A DNA stretch of 64,000 nucleotides from Lunularia cruciata. Taxonomy: Eukaryota; Streptophyta; Marchantiopsida; Lunulariales; Lunulariaceae. Every line of letters starts with the position of its first letter. Within the stretch, counting starts at the first letter, position 1. Both the position numbers and the translations under genes were made by a program. Below the pieces are notes generated by a model. That model was given only the letters and a program-made list of their open reading frames with translations. It had not been told where the DNA came from and did not search any database. This document shows positions 13,332 through 23,774 of the stretch, piece by piece. Location of the stretch: assembly GCA_948567375.1 (NCBI GenBank), contig OX419756.1, positions 69,418,552-69,482,551 of the forward strand. The letters are read 5' to 3'.

Positions 13332-16150
13332 TTATGGGATCATAATTAGACCCCTCTCCATGCACTTTGCTTTTGATAATAACGTCTGGGAAGGACTGGT
13401 TCAAATATGGATAGGTCCAAACATTCACTTGGCCCCAAATCAGCCAATGGAAGTTTTTCATTGCAAAATACAATGGTGGGTATGTTACTACTGCCATATG
13501 GAACCCATTCTTATGTAGGTTCTTGACATGTGCACCTAGAAGAGACAAAGAAGGATGTCACCCAACAAGCAAAAGAAGTACAAAAATTATTTGTAGAGTT
13601 ACTCCAAGAAGAATCCAAAGGTAAGGTAATAAAGACAAAGATCCATGAACTCAAACTAGAAGTACAAATATTGGAGTGAAATTATAAGATTTTAGGAACA
13701 AATGGACCATCTCTCTCTTAGACTCAAGGGCTATGCAGAAGGAAGTTCACCAAGGTCCACAATTCCTATTTGCTAAAGATTGCAAACTATAGGGGGTGCA
13801 CCAAGGATGTTCTCCAACAACTCAAAGGTGAAGGGTCTATTCACAAAAAAGTACAAACCCAAGCATACTTTACTTGGTAGAAGATGGAACCATAGTGGTA
13901 ACTACTCTATTCTGAGAAATGCGCTCTTGTAATTGTACATAGAACTTAGTAACACCCACAAGAACTTGGAGCACCACCAAGAAGAAGAAATTATGTATAA
14001 ATTTGTAAGATAGGAACAAAACTGATGACTTTGGCCTAGTAGGATTTCAGGGCAAATGACCTTTGGGATTTTACCCCCTTCTTGGCAAAGTACCACTTTG
14101 GTGTGGTAATGTAGGGAGGGATTTTATGACTCAAACATATAATTAAGGAAGATCACCTTCCCTTACACTTGTCAAACCTTTAATTAGGTTAGTAAATAGG
14201 ATAAGATAGAAATTAATACCATAATTGGTGGAAATGGAGTAGTTAGCTGTGGCAAAGAACCCGCTTAGCCATCAAAAACCCTTTGGGGTGAAGCGGAGTA
14301 GCAATAGCAAATTTTACATAAGGCTTTGGCCCAATTATTTGAGAGTCCACTTTTTATGTAGCTTTGTAAACAATCCAAAGTCCAATTGAATCAATTTCTA
14401 CTCACTTAATGTTCACCTCAAATGCCTTTGCACAAGTAGTAGTGCAAATCTTACAATAGGAGTGTAATTTTCTGAATCCTATGGAGAGGGTTGGCAATTG
14501 GATTTTGAAGGTGTAAAGTGGCTCAATGATGGATCTGATCAGTCCTAAGTGCCTCAAGTAATATTAAATCAAAACTCATGGACATTTGACTACTAGAAAG
14601 ACTCCTTTGGTGGTATGCCTTTTGGGAAGGGTAGTACATGTTGTTGAGGTTGGAGGCCTTGAGGCAAAGTGAAACATCACCTTCAGGGTAACTTTGGTTA
14701 CATAAGCTTTGAGAGTGATTTCGGATATTTTTGTTTCTCCAAAGAGCACCATATTGTGTGCCTCTACCCTTGAATTGGGAGTAGTTTCTGCCCAAGAGGT
14801 TCAACAACAAACAATAAATGAACTACACCTTGTGACACTTTCCCTTCACTTTTAGTCATTTCTGGCCCATATCTTTGTAGATGATCTTGATTTTACTATT
14901 TATACTAAAAGTATGTTGACATTGGGTTTTTACAATCTACTCTTCTTTATAATGGTTGTCTTTTCTAGTCAAGGGTACTCTAAAATCCGTTCAAATGTCA
15001 AAAACCCTAGACTCAACATGATGAAACATAGTTCCTTACACATTGGACACATTGTAACTCCCTTTGATACATGGACCTTGAAACTCCATCTCCAAAGCCT
15101 TGAGTAAGATTTTTAGGCCCTTTCCTTCTACAAAAAGAGGTAAATAGCTAAGTCTCAAACTTGCACACAAGTAAGAATAAGGAGAATAATAGGATCCAAG
15201 TTCTCCATCATTGACACCATGACATAGGATCAAAACGAGCTATCATCCAAGCCCAAAAGTGATCATGTTACATAATCAAAAGCTCAATAAGAAAAGGGTT
15301 TAGGAGAGGTAGAGAAAGAGCACAACCCATATTTTGATCAAACTCACCCTATGATGTTCTAGCTCCCATGCTCTTGGACTTGCAAAACTAAAATATACTA
15401 CTCTTTAATGAGACTCCACCACCTATGTACATCAAAGGTCTAGATGACTACAATACACACTGGCCATATGTAGGTTGGTCAACAATAGGATCACTTGCAA
15501 AATCTACTACATTGTTACATAGATAAAAGAATACACTAAACTACTATTCAATCTCTAAGCAAACAACAACATGATAACATAAAGAATTTCTCTAAAATTT
15601 TCTACAATGTGTATTTATTTATAATATATCTCCTTTGATTCAAGATAGTCTTCCAAATCCACAAGTGAGCAATCCTAACCTTTTGAATCCATAATACTAT
15701 AAACAATTTTGATTGACAAGCATCTTTTTGATAAGTTTCTAAGACCTACTAAAATAAGCTCTTTGTTTGAGATTTATTTGCAATTTTTCCAAGGTTTATG
15801 ACAGAAAAATAATTTTTTTATCATAGGAGTCTTCAAGGAGTCTTCATATCAATTTTCCTTTCGAAGAAAAATGGCTTAAAACTATTATAGGGGTTGCTCA
15901 CAATTTGCCAAGATATTTCCACAATTAGCCCATGATAAGGAAAATAGATGAAATAATTATTTTAGTGATAAAAATTAACCAAAAACCCTTGAATTTTCAA
16001 ATTAAGATAAACTTCATTTAAAAAACCAATATGTGTGGTCAAACTTTACAAATTGGCTTTGGTATGTGATGAGAAACCATTATCATACTTTTATTGTTGC
16101 TTGTACTTCCCTTTGTAAATGACATTGGGTAAAAGCATACTATAGATCTA
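13332..16150. other. Degraded repeat DNA with possible coding traces
   Basis: About 13330-13800 contains frames that look protein-like on either strand, including a charged helical stretch on the plus strand near 13550-13680. They may continue the relic cut at 7785. From 13900 to 16150 only short chance-like frames are seen, and AT content rises after 15480. No LTR pair, RNA gene or complete domain was recognised. Confidence 0.3.
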
Positions 16151-16335
16151 TGAGCTAGCTTGTGTCTCACTCAAGATGAAACTTTGATTGTTATTAAAGT
16201 AGTGTATCCAGGAAGTCAAAGAACCAAACTCCATCACATTGCTCCAAGGCACCTTGAAGACTCAAGCTATTGCTCACAGGAGAATTCTATCAAAGAGATG
16301 CTCATCACAAGTACAATAGAATAGGAATCATTCAT
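16151..16335 (-). repeat. Fragment of a family B LTR
   Basis: It begins TGAGCTAGC...TCTCACTCAAGATGAA and follows, with substitutions, the first 180 bp of the LTRs at 56077 and 63177, in the same orientation. Similarity ends near 16335, so it is a truncated older copy. Confidence 0.7.
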
Positions 16336-16639
16336 CCTAAAAAGTATAGCTAGCCAGAGCCTTTGGTTTTGTTGCCTGCTTTACAAATGTACATAAAATA
16401 TCCACATCTAAGAGGATGGGTTGGAAATTCTTGCAAGAAACAGATAAGGCCTATGTCCAATTGCTAGAAAGGATGAAAGAATGTAACCTAGTCTAGCATT
16501 ATAGTTCCCTCAGGTATCTACGGTTCCTTTTGCACTGTACTTTGCTGAGAAGAGCACCCTTCACCTTTGAGTTATCTAGAACAGCCTTGGTGCACTCCTT
16601 GTAATCAGCAATCTTCAAAAGATAGGATTTTTTTACTTC

Positions 16640-18240
16640 ATTGAATTTCTATCTGTATGTCCCCAAAGTTTGAGAGTGAGCTGGTCCATCAATCCTTCCT
16701 CTATAATTCTTCCCCTTCAACTTTTGAGCCTGAAACCTCAGTTTGTGAACATGACAGTCAGTTGCTCTCCCTTCGGCTTTTTCTTGGAGAATCTCCACAA
16801 AGTATGCCTTGACTTCCTCCACCTACTTGAGTTCCTCTTTCTTCTTCTCTTTAATCTGTAGGCACTTTTCCTGAAATCTTTTCTTTAATTTCTTGTGCAA
16901 GTGCTCTCATTTGGCCTCTTTTTCCATGGCCAAAACCAATTCCTTAGCTTGGGTCTCCAACTGTGCTCCTACCTCCTTTCAATACTCAAGCATCTACAAG
17001 TCCAAGGTTACATTCTGAACCTTGGTGTCATTTAGCTTTTGGCATAGACTCAACTTGAGCTCAAAAGTGATCTTGGTAGCTGAACTCCTTCTCCTTCTTC
17101 TCCATTTGTAGCTTGCCTAACTCCAATTGTATTTAGCCCAATTTCTTCTCTTAGTTTTGTTGTGTGGAAGCAAGGGAGGCATTCTTCTTCTTTTCCTCAA
17201 TCATGTCCTGCATCAAGGAGTTCACCTTCTTTGCTTCCTCCTTGTAGCAATCTTGGCTCCAAGTCACTTCCTCTTGGACTTTACTTTTTGGGGCCTTCCT
17301 TGTGTAAATTTCCTTGTGCATCCTCCTCACCAAGGTTGTATAATCTACAATCTCTAGACACTGATGATGGTATTGGGGCAAGAAGTCCATCAACTGCAAA
17401 CCCAACCCTGCCAAATGAATAACAAAGTTGGCTCCCTCCAAAACTTGGCTAGCAGTGGTTTGGCTTGATCATTCCTCCTTCTCTTGCGAGACCCAAACTT
17501 CTACTTCTTCTGCAATCTTCACTATACTCTCCTCTACCTCAATATCTATGTCTTTGTCAGGTTTGGTCTCGTCCTTGTTTTGGGGCCAAACCACCTTGGA
17601 ACTTTGGGCCAAAGTTCATCTCCTTCCAGGTGTGTATCCTTCTTCTCCAAATATGAGGATCTAGGAGTGGAGCTTGGGGGTTCAGGCTGTAGGCCAGTCA
17701 CCTCCTCTTGGGTTTCATCCTCCTTCTCATCCTCCTCCTCTATTTCTTCTTGATCTTTGAATATTGGGAGTGCAAGACTAGGCATCCTCAAATTGTTAGT
17801 CTTCTTCATGGTCCTCCTCCTTTAATTATATAGTGAAGGACACTTCTTTTTCTTAAGTTTCTTCCTCCAAACCGGCTTCTTCCTCCTCTTCTGTTTCAGA
17901 GGCCAGGTTGATGATTGTAAAGATCTTCTTTGCTTGCTTCTTGGTTGGTGTGGCAGTATGGGCCGGTGGTGCTCTTTTCTTATTTGGCTTGGTGTTCAAT
18001 ACCTCCTCCATTGGCATGAACTTGCCCGTTCAACAAAATTTTGCAGCTGCCTCTTGATATTTCTTAATCATTGACTTCCCCTTAGGCTAGGAGGCAAAGT
18101 AATCTTTGGCAGGATAATGACTTGGAAATATCCTGTGCTCCTCCTTGTTCAACAAGTTGAGCTCCATGTAGAAATGTAGAAATGGATGGAGGAGGGGTCT
18201 TGGTAAGTGGCTCTCTCTCATCTAAGAAATCAAAGAGTGA
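16640..18240 (-). pseudogene. Decayed coiled-coil protein relic
   Basis: The minus strand reads as a long acidic and lysine-rich protein. One 96-codon open piece (17151-17441) looks like amphipathic helix. A second (17546-17809) has a glutamate/aspartate run followed by a proline-rich segment. Between them the frame shifts several times. No enzyme motif, zinc knuckle or membrane segment is visible. The style is that of gag-like or structural accessory ORFs of large plant retroelements, but a dead host gene is equally possible. The relic ends where the CpG-rich island begins. Confidence 0.45.
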
Positions 18241-18608
18241 AGGATTTAGGCATGTAAGTAGAGCATGCAAGCCCAATTCATAAAGAAATGCAGTAGGGCA
18301 AACTCATTTGGTTGAGTTTCAATTGTCAGGCAAAGTACTACAGAGCGGGATGACATTCTGTATGAATACCTTTGGGCTAAAGTCCTTTTCCCCTGCACCA
18401 TTCGCCTTGCAGCAGCCTTTGGTCCCGGGTCTATTTCCTGCATTCTTTCTGCATGTGTTTCCTTCGACCCAGACTCTGTTAGTCGCGTTGTTTGCTCCAG
18501 AGTCAACACTCGAAGAATGGAGTTATTTACAGGTTTTCTATCTAATTTATAAAATAGACTAGTATTTCCTCACCATCAAAGTTGAAATTAATAAAATAAG
18601 AAAACTGG

Positions 18609-18850
18609 TTACAGAAAAACATGAGCACCACACCCGGATCCAGCAATCGTGCACTGCCCACGATTCAAAGCAACAGTCTTATCGGTTTCCAAAATTTTGT
18701 CAATCACCAAGGAAACAATCTTTGTCACGTGAGAACACGTATGAGCGTAGAATATTTCGGACAGAGATGCAACTGCAGGACTCGAGTATGGTGCGCATGC
18801 TGCAAGGAGCACGGCGCCGGAGAATGACGAAGACCAGCTAGTACTGCAAA
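18609..18850 (-). pseudogene. Class III peroxidase pseudogene, first exon only
   Basis: On the minus strand a leader-like hydrophobic stretch runs into LSEIFYAHTC, followed by residues matching the N-terminal helix of the intact gene (LSETFYHYTC...IVSNVVDKVLATDKT). The region that should carry the distal heme-pocket Arg and His-Asp-Cys motif is shifted out of frame by small deletions. Translation ends in a stop soon after a GCGAHVFL reading of the GCDxSxxL motif. The start codon is missing. A possible 61-bp intron (18844-18904) with GTAAGT and TTTGCAG borders lies just upstream, mirroring the 5'-UTR intron of the intact gene. The exon 1/exon 2 junction reads through with no intron. Non-functional. 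Confidence 0.85.
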
Positions 18851-18957
18851 TGAAAGTCTTCGAATAGTCTTAGTGAGTTGATATTTTCAACGTAACGTAC
18901 TTACCTGACTCTGAGAGTGCAAGTCAAGTTCGTTGCAATTGTCAAGTCTGCATCAGA

Positions 18958-18978
18958 AGCACGCAGCGTCTGCGTGCT
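18958..18978. other. Short perfect hairpin
   Basis: A 9-bp inverted repeat (AGCACGCAG / CTGCGTGCT) with a 3-nt loop, in the former upstream region of the peroxidase relic. No function is assigned. Confidence 0.6.
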
Positions 18979-20610
18979 ACAGTTCGTTAAAACTTAGCAG
19001 CTAAGATGCTTATACAACCAGCTCGTTTTTGACTTGACCCCTCCGGTGATCATAGGGTTGTGTGAAATCTTATAGTTAACCCCAAAATATTCTTTGGTTA
19101 AACTGGCTATTGGATCTGTCAGTCTTGCAGTGTATCTAAAGCATCTCATGTATTGACATATTTTAGCTAATTACTGTTGAATATTGCTGTTGATGAACAT
19201 GCACCCCAATTGCAAGCTTGTGGTCATGAAGGTTAGCTGCCATCAATACTATGCCCACATGCGTTTCTGTAAGTGAGTTCCAGCTTACTGATTCAATGTT
19301 ATTTCTTGTTTAATCGGATGACTTTAATAATGACGAAGGTAAGGACTTCTGCTTCTCCGCATTGGACTCCAGGAATTCATTGTGAGCCAAATAATGTGCA
19401 TTGCACCGAAAATGGTGCATGCAATGCTACTTTTAACCTCACGATTCTGAACCTTGCTACACAACATCCAGCTCCGGGGGAGTTGCTACTTCCACCACTC
19501 AAGGAACCGGTTCAGAGCCAGGCCTTAGATCTGTTGAAAATTTCAGCCCCTGGAATATATTCAACTTTTGGATAACTACCAGTGGACTTGAAGCTATGCA
19601 CCCAAAGAGATATTCGTGCCACGTCTCTTACCAGTTAATGGTCTCGGGGGTAAGGCTAACCATGACCTAATTGACGTCAGGAAATAAATGGTTCCGTGCC
19701 TTTTTCTCCTCTAGATCTGAGACTTGTACATTGCTAACGAATCTAATATGGTCATTGTTATGATTTAAATGCCTTGACAGTATGAGATCTACCTCGAGTT
19801 TTTCGTGGTTTCTAAAGGAGAAAGAGTCAATAATTTCCTGAAGAAAGGTCCTTACTGATGTCAATGGAACCGGAACTGAAATCTATTATAAACACTGGGT
19901 AAACCCCTGGAGTCTCAAGACTTTAAATATGTCGAGGTCTGCAAGTTATGCATATAGGAACTTCCATAAAGTTTTGCTCGTATGCGTAGTTCATTGTCGG
20001 GTCGAAGAAATGGATTCGGAGCGCATCTGAACTGTACAATACTGGATGCCATATGCATGAGTATTTAGAATGTCGACGTTGCAATCACATTAAATCATTT
20101 CTTGGTCAAGGAGGTGAAAGAGAGGTAGCGATATTTTAGGAAATCAGCGCGGAGAGAGTCAGGGTGGATCAGAATCAGGAAGTAGACGCAAATTAAGCAA
20201 TCTATCTGCAAGGGTATTTGTTACCCTTGTGAGGAGGTAATAGAAAGCGTAAATGTAAGGATATGAAGATTTGATGATCATAGCAGGTAAGCGTAATCGT
20301 TGTACAGCTGCAGTACAAGCATGAAATATCCATAAGCTAATAGGCTTCACGGACATTGTAATCAGGAGGCACATTTTACCTAGTTCTCATCTGTCAAACG
20401 AAGTGCAGCTTGTAAGGCAGCCGTACGTGCAATGCCATGTACTGACTCAGAAGTGACTAACTTTCAATAACCATTCCTAGTTAGTGGATAGAATGAAATA
20501 AATAAGCACTAACTTGAAGAAATTTACAGGCGTTGCTCAGAACTGTCATTTTTAAGCGTATCCATGAACTGCACTCAATATCTCACGCATAGTTACAAGT
20601 GTGTTACAGG

Positions 20611-21032
20611 TTTGGAAGCGTAACAAGCATCTCAAGATCTTGACAACGTCCTTATTTCTAGCCTAAGTTATTTCTCATCCAAACATCGTGATCCAAGATG
20701 ATCCAAGTCTTGACTCATGTACACAGAGCAATGGAGTCCCACATATAAAACATCTCGCGAGTACAGTGCAAAGTAACATCGTCGAGCTCTACCTAGAAAG
20801 ATATTAGGAGCTTCTTTCCATGGTCAAAATAGGCTCTGCAACATAATTTTTGAGTTGAGTCACTGACTTCCACTATGTTGACGCCCAAACGAGGATCCGA
20901 GAAACTGCAACAGTAACTAAACCTAGGTGGATCAAACATAACTATGGGCATGACATGGAATAAGCCTCCCATGCCAGGATCTAGCCTTTAATTGGTATCG
21001 TTAGGTCTGAATGGAGGCACCTGCACTATGAT
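20611..21032. repeat. 410-bp direct duplication, copy 1
   Basis: This segment recurs at 21350-21770 in the same orientation with roughly 85-90% identity by eye. It contains 'gtcccacatataaaacatc', a TATA-like string, followed by a conserved 'tctcgcgag' palindrome. There is no open frame, terminal repeat or target duplication, so a mobile origin is not shown. It may be a duplicated old promoter fragment. Confidence 0.8.
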
Positions 21033-21033
21033 G

Positions 21034-21058
21034 GTCCAGCTTGAAGTGCAAGCTGGAC
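21034..21058. other. 10-bp perfect hairpin
   Basis: GTCCAGCTTG and CAAGCTGGAC pair perfectly around a 5-nt loop, at the right edge of duplication copy 1. A terminator role is not expected in plant nuclear DNA; it may mark a rearrangement point. Confidence 0.55.
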
Positions 21059-21349
21059 TTGAAGTTTCATATTTATCAAATTACTGAGTGTAATGTAGGA
21101 TAGGTACGGCATGGATATGGTTGCAGACTTCCCTCGTGATTATGCATTGTCGGATCGTAATTCATGATCACATGATGTTGCTCGTTCCATAATCAGGCTC
21201 ACGAATCCGTACTTTTGCAGTATCGATTCATGGTACCAAGAATACTTACATAGTGAGCAGTGCCCAACCAATCTCTTTATTCCAGAATACGTTCAACTTG
21301 ATTTATTAAACTGTTACTCAAGTTATCCAACAGGTATCACGAATTAGTA

Positions 21350-21770
21350 CTATAGGGAAGCATAAGAAGCATCTGAAGATCTTGAAGTGTCCTTATTTCT
21401 GGCTTAAGTTATTTCTCGTCCAAACATCGTGGTCAAGATGATCCGAGTCTTGACAATGTACACAAAGCAATAGAGTCCCACATATAAGACATCTCGCGAG
21501 CACAGTGCAAATTGCCACCGTCGAGCTCTACCTAGGAAGACTTTAGGAACTTCCTTTCATGGTCAAAATAGGTCCTGCAACATATTTTTGAGGTGAGACT
21601 GACTACCATATATTTCATGCCCAAAAGAGGATTCGAGATAAATGCAACAGTAACTAAACCTAGGTAGGTCCAAACATAACTATGGGCATGACATGGAATA
21701 ATCCTCCCATGCCATGATCTAGCCTTTAATTGCCATCTTCAGGTCCGAATGGAGGCACCTCTACTGCAAT
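21350..21770. repeat. 410-bp direct duplication, copy 2
   Basis: Second copy of 20611-21032, about 740 bp downstream, keeping 'gtcccacatataa', 'tctcgcgag', 'ctaaacctagg' and 'actatgggcatgacatgg'. Small indels separate the copies. Confidence 0.8.
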
Positions 21771-21937
21771 GTATCCTCCACAAAATTTGGTTGACCAGAG
21801 AAAGGAAACTAACATATACTCACATATAAATCGAAATGATGTAAGTGAATTGTGTACCGATTTACCGGTAAGTATATAAAGAGTGCGATCGGTTGATCCT
21901 TGAGAGCAGATTCAGAGGTCACCACGTCCGGCTGAGA

Positions 21938-22268
21938 GCTTATACTTCACAATACATCTCTTGTTCAAACATAAGAGGAAATTAAGATTATTTTACATCA
22001 AAATTGTATCTCTGACGAACGTCTGGGAAGGGTAAATCTTGTGCGAATGCTTATACTTCACAATACATATCTTGTTCAAACATAAGAGGAAATTAAGATT
22101 ATTTTACATCACAATTGTATCTCTGACGAACGTCTGGGAAAGGTAAATCTTGTGCGAGTGCTTATACTTCACAATACATCTCTTGCTCAAGCATTAGCGG
22201 AAATTTATATTGTTTTACATCACAATTACCTTTCCCTGACGAACGTCTGTGAAAGGTAAATCGTGGTA
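21938..22268. repeat. 111-bp tandem repeat, three units
   Basis: Units begin GCTTATACTTCAC at 21938, 22049 and 22160. Units 1 and 2 are nearly identical; unit 3 is more diverged and about 2 bp shorter. Each carries 'ctgacgaacgtctg' and 'aaggtaaatc'. They lie 1.5-1.8 kb upstream of the peroxidase start codon. No open frame runs through the units. Confidence 0.92.
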
Positions 22269-23466
22269 AGGATAAGGATTCAATCCAGGATTCCTTTGAA
22301 GTGGTCACATATGCGTGTATCTTGCAAAGCTGTCATGACGCCTCCCCATGCTCGGGCCCTAGGTCATGTACATGAACTCGTTCTCTTGGGAAGTAAAGAG
22401 GATAGGAAAAAATGTACAAATAAAGTTTGCTTATCTGCACGGACCCTATATCAACATGGAGCATGTGTTCGGACCGCACAGTGCCTACTACTGCTCACAT
22501 GCACGACTCAAGCTATATGCCTTGCATATGCTTCTTTGCAACAGATAATCCTGATTGATTGAGTGTTTCAAGATCTGCTACAATGTTTTCGGACTTCTAC
22601 CCGTGCAGATCTGCATTAAAAGGACTTACCAGACAGTTACTTGTCAACCATTGTACAGGTTCATCAAGTGGTTAGATCATGCGATTCGTCGGGAAGAACG
22701 GTTTCGTATAGATGAAGCTCTAATTTGTTTTCAATGATGCAGGAGACCACCTTTGAAATTAGGGATCAACTTCACTCTATAATTGTCGTCACCGATAATA
22801 TGAGAACCTTAATAGTAGCAACTGATCAAAATTCAGCTGTTAGATTCTCTCAGAGCAAATGTCCACAGTGCTGTCTGAACGCGGTGCTCTCGGAACGCTT
22901 CAGCTGGTCAGCAATACTCGTAATGCGGAAACAAGGGAGTCGCCTGCCAGTGAAGGAGTTTATGATTCCTTGGCATGAGATGTCAGAAGGTTAAACGGAA
23001 ACTTCAAGAGAATCTAAAGCAGATCTAGACCTTGAGATATAGAATCGATCATGGCTCCGCATCCACCGAGTGTGGTGTTAACGATTCCAGGGATGTTGGA
23101 AGTAGAAATATACAGAAATATGAGCTCAAAATTCGCAAAATCATGTACAACTTCAGGTCAGGTACGTGCGTAGCCCGCAATGTGGTCCTAACGTCTTCTT
23201 CCAGTAATTCAGGAAATCGTCTCCTTGTCCACCACGCTAAAACCAGTGATACTTAAACCAAAATTGAATCAATAACCTCGAGATTAATATTACGGATGTT
23301 GGCGTAATAACAGCTAGCCACCAATCCATACGCCTTATCTCAATGCATCAACGGAGCAACGTCTACAGCTTCACACGCCACGTAAAACTGTTCAGCCTAA
23401 AACTAATTCTTTTAAACACTGCCTAAACATCAGTAGAAGGGTCGACTGGAAGACACGCACTAGGGG

Positions 23467-23474
23467 TATAAGTA
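23467..23474 (+). promoter_or_regulatory. Candidate TATA box of the peroxidase gene
   Basis: TATAAGTA lies about 300 bp upstream of the start codon and about 90 bp before a good splice donor, which would place transcription start near 23500. This is inferred from position only; no transcript evidence is available. Confidence 0.4.
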
Positions 23475-23558
23475 CCTCTATTGCAAAGTATCAAGTAAAT
23501 GCGGCACTCAGACCTTGAGTGCTTCTCATACTTACCTGCGAAACATCACATTGCATTG

Positions 23559-23735
23559 GTGAGTACCTTTGATTAGAAGTGAACGAACGAATTAGAAGAG
23601 AACGAATTACTTGATGAAAACTTCGACATTTACTCGTTTACCATTCATTCTCAGTTAGTTTCACTTTGATTTCTCTTTTTTTTCAGATGCTAACATGTAT
23701 AGTGCGCATGCAATGCAATATAATGATTCTTGCAG
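23559..23735 (+). other. Predicted 5'-UTR intron of the peroxidase gene
   Basis: A donor G/GTGAGTACC and an acceptor TTCTTGCAG/A bound this segment. Splicing it out removes the upstream ATGs at about 23687-23720 and leaves a leader without an ATG before 23775. An alternative acceptor (TTTTTTTCAG, 23677-23686) would keep those ATGs, so I prefer 23735. The inverted peroxidase relic has a comparable donor/acceptor pair just before its exon. Confidence 0.45.
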
Positions 23736-23774
23736 ATAGCAGAACGAAGAACTAGTACACGGGAATTTGCTTCA

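Larger units (their letters stand above)
18344..23460. other. CpG-retaining intergenic island upstream of the peroxidase
   Basis: Base composition changes sharply at about 18340. CG dinucleotides become common and the TE-like text stops. Apart from the peroxidase relic and the repeats listed separately, no gene is recognised. A plus-strand open frame of 100 codons (19273-19575) is somewhat protein-like (CEPNNVHCTENGAC) but has no known domain and no clear continuation. A TATA-like 'tatataaag' near 21873 has no obvious dependent gene. Confidence 0.4.

Noticed and set aside
19273-19575. Cys-rich 100-codon plus-strand open frame as a secreted protein
   Set aside because: No signal peptide, no recognised family and no clear exon continuation; kept only as a remark in the island entry.
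21938-22268. CRISPR-like array from regularly spaced repeats
   Set aside because: The units are contiguous 111-bp copies with no unique spacers, in plant nuclear DNA.
22263-23256. Series of 60-100-codon plus-strand frames between the tandem repeat and the peroxidase
   Set aside because: They overlap in different frames, have no shared domain and no consistent splice structure; probably chance frames in promoter-distal DNA.
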